NCBI RefSeq assembly: GCF_026107455.2
Contig: NZ_JAPCHY010000001.1
Span: forward strand, 62,001-126,000
DNA from: Xanthomonas chitinilytica
GTDB taxonomy: Bacteria > Pseudomonadota > Gammaproteobacteria > Xanthomonadales > Xanthomonadaceae
DNA: 64,000 nucleotides
Direction: 5' to 3'
Positions 30,314 through 38,522 of the stretch are shown here, in pieces; position 1 is the stretch's first letter, and every line of letters begins with the position of its first letter. A program made the translations under genes and the position numbers. The notes below the pieces were generated by a model that made no database searches, was not told where the DNA came from, and saw only the letters and a list, made by a program, of their open reading frames with translations.

Positions 30314-31113
30314 CGTGCCTGCTCCAGTCTGCGCCGCAGGTTGTAGAGGATGGCGGCGGTGGCGCCCCAGATGCGCTGCCCCGGCCAGGCGTATTCCAGT
30401 ACGTGGCGGATACGCCCGGCATGTTCGATCTCGACGCTGCGCAGGTTGCCCGGGGCCATCAGGTAGTCCAGCGGCACCTCGAACACCTCGGCCACCTCGC
30501 TGGGCTGCGGCCGCGGCACGAATGCCGGATCGATCACCGCCACCACCGGCATCACCCGGAAGCCGGTGATGGTGACGAACGGATCCAGGTAGCCGAGCAC
30601 CTGCACCTGGTCGCGCTTGAGCGCGATCTCCTCGTCGCTCTCGCGGATCGCCGCGGCCACCGGATCGTGGTCGTCGGTTTCGATCCGCCCGCCCGGGAAG
30701 CCCACCTGTCCACCATGGTGGCGCAGGGTCTCGGTGCGACGGGTCAGCAACACCTGGGTACCGCCGGCGCGCGGCACCAGCCCGGCCAGCACCGCCGCCT
30801 CGGTCAGCGGCGACGGCGGCAGCAGGTCGGCCAGCTCGCCATGGTTCCAGCCCGGCCCCTGCGGCGGCAGCGCCGGCGGATACAGCGCGCGCAGCAGCCG
30901 CCCGCGCTCGTGCAACGCAGCGGCGAACGAGTCGCGCGCGTGCTCGCGCTCCGGCAACACGTGATCCATGAAGTGCTGGCGCTGGCGGTCGCTCATCCGC
31001 GTCCAGCCTGCGATCTCGTCGCCGCTGCGCAGGCAGCCCTCGCACAGCCCGTCGCTGTCCAGCGAACAGACGCCGATGCAGGGGCTGAGAACGGCACGGG
31101 AGGGAAAATCCAT
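30310..31113 (-). CDS. DUF1289–NUDIX fusion, probable CoA pyrophosphatase
   Basis: A 267-residue protein. Residues ~8-55 are a DUF1289 module with four cysteines (SPCIGVCSLDSDGLCEGCLR) likely to bind metal. Residues ~110-265 are a NUDIX domain with the box GGRIETDDHDPVAAAIRESDEEI preceded by GGQVGFPGG, the CoA-pyrophosphatase (NudL/PCD1) signature. The enzyme would hydrolyse CoA or acyl-CoA to 3',5'-ADP and phosphopantetheines. DUF1289 normally exists as a short separate protein, so the fusion is notable. I took the ATG at 31113; a GTG at 31128 is possible. It is coupled to the sulfurtransferase. Confidence 0.88.
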   Translation of the reverse strand: MDFPSRAVLSPCIGVCSLDSDGLCEGCLRSGDEIAGWTRMSDRQRQHFMDHVLPEREHARDSFAAALHERGRLLRALYPPALPPQGPGWNHGELADLLPPSPLTEAAVLAGLVPRAGGTQVLLTRRTETLRHHGGQVGFPGGRIETDDHDPVAAAIRESDEEIALKRDQVQVLGYLDPFVTITGFRVMPVVAVIDPAFVPRPQPSEVAEVFEVPLDYLMAPGNLRSVEIEHAGRIRHVLEYAWPGQRIWGATAAILYNLRRRLEQAR

Positions 31114-31354
31114 CAGGTCTGACACCCGGCAAGGGTAGCGCGATTCGATGACATTCCCCATCGGTCCATCGTCGCGAACCGGGTTCTTCCCCGTTCGCGG
31201 GGAGAAGCGCGCTTCCGGGCCGCCTTGTCGCCGCCCGGAAAGCCCGCGACTGGCGTCGTTCCTACCGACAGCCGGGCAGTCGTGGGAGCGACGCTGGGTG
31301 GCCTCGGGCCATCGGTCGCGACCGGGGCCATCGGACACCCCCGATGCGAAGCCC
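31114..31354. other. Gene-free gap with decayed REP-like sequence
   Basis: The gap between the NUDIX gene and the FKBP terminator. At 31245-31265 lies a degenerate minus-strand copy of family B (CGCGACTGGCGTCGTTCCTAC), and at 31282-31292 a degenerate partner GTGGGAGCGAC with GTAG mutated to GTGG. Nothing else is recognised. Confidence 0.5.
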
Positions 31355-31357
31355 CAA

Positions 31358-31388
31358 AAGACTGCGCCGGCGTTGTCGCGCCGGCGCA
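31358..31388 (-). terminator. Rho-independent terminator of the FKBP gene
   Basis: A 10-bp perfect stem TGCGCCGGCG/CGCCGGCGCA around TTGTCG (31363-31388). Read on the minus strand it is followed by GTCTTTTGG. It lies ~25 bp past the stop codon of the FKBP gene. Confidence 0.82.
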
Positions 31389-31413
31389 GGGTGGAACAGC
31401 GGTGCGGAACGGC

Positions 31414-32115
31414 TTACTTCACGCTGACCAGCTTGATCTCGAACTGCACCGCCACGTTCGGCGGGAACGGCGTGCGCGGATCGGCGCCATAGGCCTTGTC
31501 CGGCGGCAGGGTCACTTCCCACTTCGAGCCGGCCGGCATCTGCAGCAGGGTATCGCGCATGGCCTGCATCTCGACTTCGCTGACCTTGATCGACGGGATC
31601 TGCTGGGCCGGGCGGGCCTCCTGCGGGCGCTGGCCGTACGGGAACGGACCGGCCACTTCCAGTGCCACGGTGCTGGCCTGGGTAGGCTTGGCGCCGTTGC
31701 CGGTCTCGATCACGCGGTACTGCACGCCGCTGGCCAGGGTCTGCACGCCGGGCTTGGCCTTGTTGGCGGCAATGAACTGGTCGCTGCGGGTCTTGTTTTC
31801 GGCGGAGGCCTTGTCGTACTCGGCCTTGGCGGCTTCGGCACGGCCCTGCTCGCGGCGCTGGAACGCCTCGACCGCCGGCTTCAGCTGCTCGGCGGTGATC
31901 GCCGGCTGCTTCTTGGCGTAGGCATCCTGCAGGCCCTTGACCACCGAGTTGATATCCAGCTGCTCACCGCGCGCGGTCAGTTCGGCAAGGTTGTTGCCAT
32001 AGTCGTAACCGAAGTAATAGCTCAGCTTGCCCTTCTCGGACGTGGTGTCCTGGGCGAAGGCATTGCCCGTCAGGGCCAGGGCCGCGACGGCGACCGCGAT
32101 AGAACGCAACTTCAT
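31414..32115 (-). CDS. FKBP-type protein with N-terminal dimerisation domain; divergent PPIase site
   Basis: A 233-residue exported protein with a signal peptide (SIAVAVAALALTGNAFA) and the helical FKBP_N dimerisation domain (KLSYYFGYDYGNNLAE to ~residue 120). The C-terminal FKBP fold starts GVQYRVIETGNGAKPT and ends PPNVAVQFEIKLVSVK. The usual VxYTG, FDSS and VIPGW active-site elements are replaced by LEVAG, PQEA and IKVSEVEM. Only PPDKAYG is retained, so isomerase activity is doubtful, while periplasmic chaperone activity is plausible. The ATG at 32115 has TGGAG upstream. A strong terminator follows. Confidence 0.86.
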   Translation of the reverse strand: MKLRSIAVAVAALALTGNAFAQDTTSEKGKLSYYFGYDYGNNLAELTARGEQLDINSVVKGLQDAYAKKQPAITAEQLKPAVEAFQRREQGRAEAAKAEYDKASAENKTRSDQFIAANKAKPGVQTLASGVQYRVIETGNGAKPTQASTVALEVAGPFPYGQRPQEARPAQQIPSIKVSEVEMQAMRDTLLQMPAGSKWEVTLPPDKAYGADPRTPFPPNVAVQFEIKLVSVK

Positions 32116-32282
32116 CAAACAATTCTCCAGGGGATGGTGGCTCAAGGCGAACATGCCGCCTGAGGCGACGGGTTAGGATAGCCGCCGCAACGGCGGACCG
32201 CCACTAACGACCCGGGCTGTGACCCACAAAGGGCCGGAGAGTTCCGCACTCACTTTTTCTTAACCTTTTCAGGAGCTTCCCC

Positions 32283-33065
32283 ATGCCCGACGCCCCGGTC
32301 TCGATCAGCACCCAGGACGCCGTCCGCACCCTCACCGTGCAGCGCCCGGACAAGCTGAACGCACTGAACCGGGCCACCCTGGAAGCGCTGGACGCGGCCT
32401 TCGCCGACGCCGCGGCCGATGCCTCGGTGCGCGTGGTGGTGCTGACCGGCGCCGGCAGCAAGGCGTTCGTCGCCGGCGCCGACATCGCCGAGATGAACAC
32501 CCTCACGCCGGTGCAGGGCCGCGATTTCTCGCTGCTGGGCCAGCAGCTGATGCGCCGCATCGAACGCATGCCCAAGCCGGTCGTCGCGATGGTCAACGGT
32601 TTCGCCCTGGGCGGCGGCCTGGAACTGGCGATGGCCTGCCACCTGCGCATCGCCGCCGACAGCGCCAAGATCGGGCAGCCGGAGATCAACCTGGGGCTGA
32701 TTCCCGGCTTCGGCGGCACCCAGCGCCTGCTGCGCCTGGCCGGCCGCGCCGCGGCGCTGGAGCTGTGCCTGCTGGGCGCGCCGATCGACGCTGCCCGCGC
32801 GCAGCAACTGGGTATCGTCAACCGCGTGGTGCCGGCGGCCGAGCTGGAAGCGGAAACGCTGAAGCTGGCCGCCCAGCTCGCACAGGCCGCACCGCTGGCG
32901 CTGCGCGGCATCCTCGACGCGATCCAGGTCGGTGGCGAGTGCGGCATCGTCGAAGGCCTGGAATACGAAAGCGCGCAGTTCGGACTGATGTTCGCCACCG
33001 AGGACATGCGCGAGGGCACCGGCGCCTTCCTCGAACGCCGCAAGCCGGCTTTCCGCAACTGCTGA
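32283..33065 (+). CDS. Enoyl-CoA hydratase/isomerase family protein
   Basis: A 260-residue crotonase-fold enzyme. The oxyanion hole is formed by KAFVAGADIAEM and GFALGGGLELAMACH. Both catalytic glutamates are present: one in GGGLEL (~residue 114) and one in IGQPEINLGLIPGFGGTQRL (~134), indicating a true hydratase rather than an isomerase. Length and sequence match short-chain 2-enoyl-CoA hydratases of fatty-acid oxidation. AGGAG precedes the ATG. It may be transcribed together with the next two genes. Confidence 0.93.
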   Translation: MPDAPVSISTQDAVRTLTVQRPDKLNALNRATLEALDAAFADAAADASVRVVVLTGAGSKAFVAGADIAEMNTLTPVQGRDFSLLGQQLMRRIERMPKPVVAMVNGFALGGGLELAMACHLRIAADSAKIGQPEINLGLIPGFGGTQRLLRLAGRAAALELCLLGAPIDAARAQQLGIVNRVVPAAELEAETLKLAAQLAQAAPLALRGILDAIQVGGECGIVEGLEYESAQFGLMFATEDMREGTGAFLERRKPAFRNC

Positions 33066-33079
33066 GCGACACCGGCACC

Positions 33080-33454
33080 ATGCGATCCCCGCACGACATC
33101 CTCCCTGCCGTCCCGCCCCTCGAGTTGCTGCAACGGCTGCTGGACGACGACATCGACGCCGCCCTCGATGGCGGGCTGATGGATTACATCCCCCGCTCCG
33201 GCGACGAGGCGCTGGACCCGGCCCACCCCGACCTGCCCGCCGTGCTGCTGCAGGCCCAGCAGCGGCTGCGGCGCGCCTGGGCAGCGCGCGAACGCTACCG
33301 GGCACGGGCCGCGCGACTGGCGCGGCGCGCGGCCGAACGCGATGCGCGCCGGGCACCGCCGCCGGCGCCCGACCGCAAGCCGGCGCTGCCGCCCGCGGCG
33401 GCGGCAATCCTGGCCCGGGCCAAGGCCAGGGCCGCCGGGCACGGCCAGCCATGA
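33080..33454 (+). CDS. Unknown 124-residue protein between enoyl-CoA hydratase and nth
   Basis: I do not recognise a family. The N-terminal half is acidic and leucine-rich (PPLELLQRLLDDDIDAALDGGLMDYIP), and the C-terminal half is strongly basic, Ala/Arg-rich and helical (RAWAARERYRARAARLARRAAE), ending in Pro/Ala-rich sequence. Such charge asymmetry could suit nucleic-acid binding, but that is speculation. It begins 15 bp after the hydratase stop, and its TGA overlaps the nth ATG, which supports its being a real cistron. No signal peptide or membrane helix. Confidence 0.6.
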   Translation: MRSPHDILPAVPPLELLQRLLDDDIDAALDGGLMDYIPRSGDEALDPAHPDLPAVLLQAQQRLRRAWAARERYRARAARLARRAAERDARRAPPPAPDRKPALPPAAAAILARAKARAAGHGQP

Positions 33455-34128
33455 GCGTCGTCGCACCGGCAAGGCCGCGCCGCGGCAGCAGCATGACCCG
33501 CGCCGAGATCCAGGAGATGTTCTCGCGCCTGCGCGAGCTCAACCCGCATCCGACCACCGAACTGGAATACGACACACCGTTCGAACTGCTGGTGGCGGTG
33601 ACGCTGTCGGCGCAGGCCACCGACGTCGGCGTCAACAAGGCCACGCGCAGGCTGTTCCCGGTCGCCAACACGCCGGCGGCGATCCTGGCGCTGGGCGAGG
33701 ACGGGCTGAAGCGCTACATCTCCACCATCGGCCTGTACAACGCCAAGGCGAAGAACGTCATCGCCACCTGCGCGATCCTGATCGACAGGTACGGCGGCGA
33801 GGTGCCGCGCAGCCGCGAGGCGCTGGAGTCGCTGCCCGGGGTCGGCCGCAAGACCGCCAACGTGGTGCTCAACACCGCCTTCGGCGAGCCGACGATGGCG
33901 GTGGACACGCATATCTTCCGTGTCGCCAACCGCACCGGACTGGCACCGGGCAAGAACGTGCGCGAGGTGGAGGACAAGTTGGTGAAGGTGATCCCACCGG
34001 AGTTCATGCAGGATGCGCATCACTGGCTGATCCTGCACGGCCGTTATGTGTGCAAGGCGCGCAAGCCGGACTGCCCGCAATGCGTGATCCGCGACCTGTG
34101 TCGCTACAAGGACAAGACCGTCGCCTGA
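33451..34128 (+). CDS. nth: Endonuclease III
   Basis: A 225-residue bifunctional DNA glycosylase/AP lyase that removes oxidised pyrimidines. The helix-hairpin-helix is LPGVGRKTANVVL with the catalytic Lys in GVGRKTA (~residue 135), and the catalytic Asp is in MAVDTHIFRV (~153). The Fe-S loop is CKARKPDCPQCVIRDLC (C-X6-C-X2-C-X5-C). The first ATG at 33451 overlaps the upstream stop; the internal ATG at 33493 (MTRAEIQEMF) matches the E. coli start better, so the first 14 residues may be untranslated or dispensable. The 3' end is duplicated downstream. Confidence 0.96.
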   Translation: MSVVAPARPRRGSSMTRAEIQEMFSRLRELNPHPTTELEYDTPFELLVAVTLSAQATDVGVNKATRRLFPVANTPAAILALGEDGLKRYISTIGLYNAKAKNVIATCAILIDRYGGEVPRSREALESLPGVGRKTANVVLNTAFGEPTMAVDTHIFRVANRTGLAPGKNVREVEDKLVKVIPPEFMQDAHHWLILHGRYVCKARKPDCPQCVIRDLCRYKDKTVA

Positions 34129-34193
34129 GGCGGCGGCATCGCCTGCCGCAGGCGCGGCCTCGTCGCCATGGCGCATGACTACTGCTGCGGGCC

Positions 34194-34304
34194 GGCGCGC
34201 AAGCCGGACTGCCCGCAATGCGTGATCCGCGACCTGTGCCGCTACAAGGACAAGACCGTCGCCTGAGGCGGCGGCATCGCCTGCCGCGGGCGCGGCCTCG
34301 TCGC
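34194..34304 (+). pseudogene. Partial duplicate of the nth 3' end
   Basis: A 111-bp stretch identical to 34056-34166 except for two substitutions, offset by 138 bp. It includes the last 24 codons of nth (from the Fe-S loop KPDCPQC), the stop codon at 34264-34266 and 38 bp of 3' flank. There is no start or upstream reading frame, so it is a remnant. The 27 bp between the copies are only vaguely similar to the sequence before the first copy. Confidence 0.9.
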
Positions 34305-34331
34305 TGCGGCGCCCGCCTTTCATCGCGGGAA

Positions 34332-34356
34332 GGCTTGCGACTGAGGTCGCTCCTAC
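34332..34356 (-). repeat. GTAG REP, family B, single copy
   Basis: On the minus strand it reads GTAGGAGCGAC-CTCA-GTCGCAAGCC: the GTAG foot followed by a 7-bp stem. The same family is present at 47066-47127 and 57580-57687. Confidence 0.75.
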
Positions 34357-34511
34357 AGGTGCAAAGCCTGCTTGCCGCGGGGACGGCGGTCGCGATCGAA
34401 GCCGTCCGGGACCTGGATGAAGCTCGTTGCCACGGGGCGCCCGGAGGGAAGCATGCCCTTCATCCGTGCGGCGCGCGGGCCGCTCACCGCCGTGCAAGCA
34501 CCCCGGAAAGA

Positions 34512-34552
34512 CAAGACAAAAAAAGAAACGCCCCGGAAAGATCCGGGGCGTT
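34512..34552 (-). terminator. Rho-independent terminator of the OprP-like porin gene
   Basis: An 11-bp perfect stem AACGCCCCGGA/TCCGGGGCGTT with AAGA loop (34527-34552). On the minus strand it is followed by TTCTTTTTTTGTCTT. It lies 26 bp after the porin stop codon. Confidence 0.93.
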
Positions 34553-34578
34553 CCGGTACCGCGTGCCGGCGCCGCCGG

Positions 34579-35874
34579 TCAGAAGCTCAGCTGGGTACGG
34601 ACCGCGTACTGGTTGGTCTTGTCGCCGGTGAACTCGTTGTCGCCGCGGGTGTAGTTGAACATCACCCGGACGTTGGGGTTGAAGTAGTAGTTGACGCCGA
34701 ACGTGGCCGAGCTGGCCTTCAGGTCGGCCACGTCCTTGTTCTCGATGTTGTCGTAGCGGGCGGTCAGCTCCCAGGCGCCGTCGGTGCCGACCTTGGGGGC
34801 GCCGAAGATGCCGTTGCCGGCCTTGTAGGCCTTGTGCTCGCCGGTCAGCATCCAGCTGCCCATCACGTAATAGGTCTGCACGTCCTGGTCGCCGCCGATC
34901 GGCTGGCCGAACTTGGCGCGCGCGTACTCGGACTGGAAGAACAGCGGACCGAACGCGCCGGCCACTTCCAGGCCAACGGTGTCGACCGAGTCGCCGCTGG
35001 CGCCGGTGGTGGTGGCGATGGTCTGCGACGGACCACGACGACCCGCGTAGTTGGCGACCGCGGCCAGGTTCGGCGAATCCTTGTTGGCGTTCTCGGTGCT
35101 GAGCGAGATACCCAGGTGCAGGGTGTTCTCGTCGTCGTTGATCGGCGCATAGGTGAAGCGCGCGGAGGCGCCGGCACCCTCGTTGCGCGGACCGGCGGCG
35201 TCGCGCAGGTTGAACGCGGACAGGCCGAAGCTGTAGTTGTCGCCCGCGGTCAGGTAGCCGATACCCTGCTGGAACTGGCGGCCGCTGTAGATGCCGGTGG
35301 CGGTGGCGAACGGCCGCTCCATCATGGTGATCTCGTTGGAGCTGGTCAGCTCCTCCATCGAGCGGTACGGCTTGAACTGGCCGACATAGAAGGTGCCGCC
35401 CAGGCCCTTGCGGCTGAGGTAGGCATCGCGGAAACCGGCGGTGGTGTTGCCGGCCGAGAAATCCTGCTCCAGCTTGTAGCCGAAGTCGTAGAACTTGCCC
35501 TGCAGGGTCAGGCGCGCACGGCGGAACTCGGTGGTGCCGGTGGTGTCGGCGGCGTCGCGGTCGAATGCATAGGCGTCGAAATGGATGCGGCCGCCCACCG
35601 AAGCCTCGAACTTCTTGTCGGCGGAGGTCACCTTGATGCCGCCCTTGGTCTCGACCTTGGGCGAGCTGGCCACCAGCTGGTCCAGGTTCTCCTTGGTTTC
35701 GACGTTGATGTCCGACTGCGCATCGGAACGCGACTCCAGTTCGACGACCTTGGCCTGCAAAGCGGCCAGCTGTTCCTTCAGTTGCGCCAGCTCGTCGCTG
35801 TTGGCCGCGTCGGCGGCGAAGCTGGCGCTGCCGGTTGCGGCGGCAAGCGCGACGGCCAGTAGGGAATAACGCAT
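34579..35874 (-). CDS. OprO/OprP-type phosphate-selective porin
   Basis: A 431-residue outer-membrane beta-barrel protein for phosphate or polyphosphate uptake. A signal peptide (LLAVALAAATGSASFAADA) is followed by a short coiled coil (ELAQLKEQLAALQAKVVELE, residues ~26-50) of the kind that trimerises such porins. Barrel strands carry the OprO/P signatures GGRIHFDAYAFD, RRARLTLQGKFYDFGYKLEQDF and YVGQFKPYRSMEELTSS. The last strand ends in a C-terminal Phe, the BAM signal. The ATG at 35874 has GGAG upstream. Pho-box-like repeats at 36026-36054 suggest control by PhoB. Confidence 0.93.
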   Translation of the reverse strand: MRYSLLAVALAAATGSASFAADAANSDELAQLKEQLAALQAKVVELESRSDAQSDINVETKENLDQLVASSPKVETKGGIKVTSADKKFEASVGGRIHFDAYAFDRDAADTTGTTEFRRARLTLQGKFYDFGYKLEQDFSAGNTTAGFRDAYLSRKGLGGTFYVGQFKPYRSMEELTSSNEITMMERPFATATGIYSGRQFQQGIGYLTAGDNYSFGLSAFNLRDAAGPRNEGAGASARFTYAPINDDENTLHLGISLSTENANKDSPNLAAVANYAGRRGPSQTIATTTGASGDSVDTVGLEVAGAFGPLFFQSEYARAKFGQPIGGDQDVQTYYVMGSWMLTGEHKAYKAGNGIFGAPKVGTDGAWELTARYDNIENKDVADLKASSATFGVNYYFNPNVRVMFNYTRGDNEFTGDKTNQYAVRTQLSF

Positions 35875-36025
35875 GGGTGGACTCTCCAATGGGGTGGTGA
35901 CGGCATCGATGACTCGGACTCCGGCGATGCCCTGCCGCACGGGTGATTCCACGGGGCTCCCATGGGAAATGCGGCGGGCGTTCGTCAAAGTTGCGTAAAG
36001 GATGGGAGGCATATCTGACAATCAC

Positions 36026-36054
36026 ATGTGCGTTTTATGACGCTCACATGACAC
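36026..36054 (-). promoter_or_regulatory. Pho box upstream of the porin gene
   Basis: On the minus strand, 7-bp units GTGTCAT, GCGTCAT and CGCACAT follow each other with an exact 11-bp period. This is the PhoB site layout (CTGTCAT repeats separated by 4 bp). The array lies ~150 bp upstream of the porin ATG, and an AGATAT suited to a -10 follows ~9 bp downstream. Confidence 0.75.
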
Positions 36055-37196
36055 CCGTCCGACGCTTGTGTGTCGGACGCCGCGCACTGCATGGAGCGGG
36101 ACCCCCGATCGATCGCCCTGCTTGCGCGGCAACCGCAGGCAGCGATGGGTCATGGCGGAGCCCCGATGACAAGGGCTGCGACAGGCGGCAACCATGACGG
36201 CGGTCGGCCCCGCGCCGGGTGCCGGGGGCGTCCTGCCCCCTCCCCTGCACTCCATGCGGGCCATCCACGAACCCCACCCTCCGTCGCGGGGCGATCGGGA
36301 CGGGCGGCGAACCCCTTCCTCCTTCGTTCGGCCTGCCCAGCGGATACGGCACCGGCGGCCCGGCATCGATGGAATACGGAACCTACCGCCGACCCATGAC
36401 ATGACGGTGATGAGCCGCCGACAAGATCGGTCGTCGCCGTCCCGTGGGACCCCGATGTCCCGGCGGGCGCTCCGGGTGCATGAAGGCCCTCGTCCCCGTG
36501 CGGGTCGGAAAGGCCTTTCAACGGCGCAAAGCGCTGGTCGCCCCGGCGGCTGCCATCCGGTGGAAGGCACAGGCACTGCCCCCCGCCTGCGCGGGGCGAC
36601 GGTTGCAGGGCACGCAGCCACCACGGGCCTCACCATTGGGATCACGCCTGCGCGGGGAAGACGGCTGCAGGACGCGCGACCGGCGCGCGGCTTCATCCTG
36701 GCCCTCCGCTTGCGCAGGGGACGACGGTTCGAGGACATGGATCAAGAGTTCCCGGCACCCATGCCAGCCGTCGTCGCCCGATGAGGACGCCCCCTCTCCG
36801 CCGGCGATCCGCCGCGACTCCACGGCAGGGCGAACGCCACGACGACGGATATCTTCCGGACGCTGCCCGGCATGATCCGTGACATGTCGCGTCGCGCCGG
36901 CGCCACGGCGACCGGCTCGATCACGGGATGCCGCTTCCGCAGCGGACCGGACCGGTTGCCGATCTTCCATCGCATCGATGCAATGCTTCGACGCGACGCC
37001 TTCATTGCTGTCGCGGCACGCGACTGTCCCCTTGCCCGGCCCGGCCATGCCCATGCGCGATCGCCCGGCAGCGACCCGCGCTCGTCGCCGGCTTGCAGCG
37101 ACCGGGCGGAGGTCGTCCATCGCCCCGATCCGGCCTCGGACGGCCGCGCGCCCTCTGCGGGCCTGTCCGCCGGCTGCCGCCAGGCCCGAAAAGCGG
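36055..37196. other. 1.1-kb gene-free region between two Pho boxes
   Basis: The divergent interval between the porin and pstS promoters holds no frame with family similarity; the open frames present are Arg/Pro-rich shadows. It contains three degraded family-C repeats, at 36581-36602, 36645-36664 and 36706-36727, all in the same orientation. The length is unusual for such a compact chromosome, and it may be a decayed gene or repeat island. Confidence 0.5.
36581..36727. repeat. Three degraded family-C repeats
   Basis: Copies at 36581-36602 (CCCCGCCTGCGCGGGGCGACGG), 36645-36664 and 36706-36727 share GCCTGCGCGGGG-ACGACGG with increasing divergence, spaced ~62 bp apart. The first keeps an intact 6-bp hairpin around CTGC. 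Confidence 0.6.
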
Positions 37197-37247
37197 GCGT
37201 CACGATTCCGTCATGAGGGCGCAACCGGGGTGTCACCCAACGGTTAT
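37197..37247 (+). promoter_or_regulatory. Pho-box array upstream of the first pstS
   Basis: Heptamers at exact 11-bp steps: GCGTCAC (37197), CCGTCAT (37208), a weak GCGCAAC (37219), GTGTCAC (37230) and a degenerate CGGTTAT (37241). The array ends 55 bp before the ATG. The period and TGTCA/CGTCA core match PhoB binding sites. Confidence 0.75.
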
Positions 37248-37302
37248 GCAATGGGCGGCAGCGGAACCACCCGCCGCATTCATCCGCCCAGGAGCAAGCA
37301 GC

Positions 37303-38322
37303 ATGTCCTCATCCTTCAAGTCCCGCATCGCCTTCGGCCTGGTGGCCATGGCCTGCGTGTTCGCCGCCAATGCCAACGACGTCACCGGCGCCGGCGCTTC
37401 GTTCGTCTACCCGGTCATGACCAAGTGGTCGGCGGATTACCGCAGCGCCACCAGCAAGCAGATCAACTACCAGTCGATCGGCTCGGGCGGCGGCATCGCC
37501 CAGATCAAGGCCGGCACCGTCGACTTCGGCTCTTCCGACGCGCCGCTCAAGCCGGAAGAACTGGCCAAGTTCAACCTGGCCCAGTTCCCGTCGGTCATCG
37601 GCGGCGTGGTGCCGATCGCCAACGTGGAAGGCCTGCAGCCCGGCGCGCTGAAGCTGGACGGCCCGGTGCTGGCCGACATCTTCCTGGGCAAGATCAAGAC
37701 CTGGAACGACCCGGCGATCGCCGCGCTCAACCCGGGCCTGTCGCTGCCGTCCGCCAAGATCACCGTGGTGCATCGTTCCGACGGCTCCGGCACCACCTTC
37801 AACTTCGCCAACTACCTGTCCAAGGTCAGCCCGGACTGGAAGAGCAAGGTCGGCGAAGGCACCGCGCTGCAGTGGCCGGTCGGCATCGGCGGCAAGGGCA
37901 ACGAAGGCGTGGCCGCCTACGTCAAGCAGATCAAGGGCGGCATCGGCTACGTCGAACTGTCCTACGCGCTGCAGAACAAGCTGTCGTACGCCTCGCTGAA
38001 GAATGCCGCCGGCCAGTTCGTGCAGCCGTCGGATGCCTCCTTCGCCGCCGCCGCCGCCAGCGCCGACTGGGGCAGCAGCAAGGATTTCTACCTGGTGATG
38101 ACCAACGCCCCGGGCGCCGAATCCTGGCCGATCACCGCCACCAACTTCATCCTGATGAGCAAGCAGCCGAAGAACGTCGCCGGCTCGCGCAATGCCCGCG
38201 AATTCTTCCAGTGGGTCTACGCCAACGGCGACGCCCAGGCCAAGCAGCTGGACTACGTGCCGCTGCCGGACAGCCTGGTCCAGCAGATCGAGGCCTACTG
38301 GTCGCAGAACCTGAAGTACTGA
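37303..38322 (+). CDS. pstS: Phosphate ABC transporter substrate-binding protein PstS (soluble form)
   Basis: A 339-residue periplasmic phosphate-binding protein with a cleavable signal peptide (IAFGLVAMACVFAANA). Phosphate-contacting blocks are visible: TGAGASFVYPVMTKW, YQSIGSGGGI, DFGSSDAPL and VHRSDGSGTTFNF. It is ~70% identical by eye to the next gene product. AGGAG lies 8 bp before the ATG at 37303. A Pho-box array precedes the gene and a terminator-like hairpin follows, so it may be expressed in excess over the downstream transporter genes. Confidence 0.96.
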   Translation: MSSSFKSRIAFGLVAMACVFAANANDVTGAGASFVYPVMTKWSADYRSATSKQINYQSIGSGGGIAQIKAGTVDFGSSDAPLKPEELAKFNLAQFPSVIGGVVPIANVEGLQPGALKLDGPVLADIFLGKIKTWNDPAIAALNPGLSLPSAKITVVHRSDGSGTTFNFANYLSKVSPDWKSKVGEGTALQWPVGIGGKGNEGVAAYVKQIKGGIGYVELSYALQNKLSYASLKNAAGQFVQPSDASFAAAAASADWGSSKDFYLVMTNAPGAESWPITATNFILMSKQPKNVAGSRNAREFFQWVYANGDAQAKQLDYVPLPDSLVQQIEAYWSQNLKY

Positions 38323-38363
38323 GCAAGGGGGCCGGCAGGTCCTCTCTCCCCCTGCCGACTCCG

Positions 38364-38396
38364 GGCGCGGGCCATGCGGTCCGCGCCTTCTTTTTG
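38364..38396 (+). terminator. Terminator or attenuator between the two pstS genes
   Basis: A 10-bp stem GGCGCGGGCC/GGTCCGCGCC (one G-T pair) with ATGC loop at 38364-38387, followed by TTCTTTTTGG. It should end or attenuate the transcript from the first pstS promoter. Confidence 0.85.
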
Positions 38397-38522
38397 GTTC
38401 TTCGCCCGGTCCCAGGCCGCCGCCATGCGAAAAGCCCGGGAATGCGCGCCTCCCGCGGAGGGAAGAGAAGAAAAGCCTCTTTTCCCGCGGCAACAGCCCC
38501 GCGTAACCGTCATCACCGGGCC

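Noticed and set aside
33451..34128. MutY rather than endonuclease III
   Set aside because: The protein is only 225 residues, has the catalytic Lys in GVGRKTA and lacks the MutY C-terminal NUDIX-like domain.
36022..36738. A 238-codon minus-strand frame in the porin–pstS interval
   Set aside because: Arg/Pro/Gly-rich, no family similarity, runs through the Pho box and family-C repeats, and has no ribosome-binding site.
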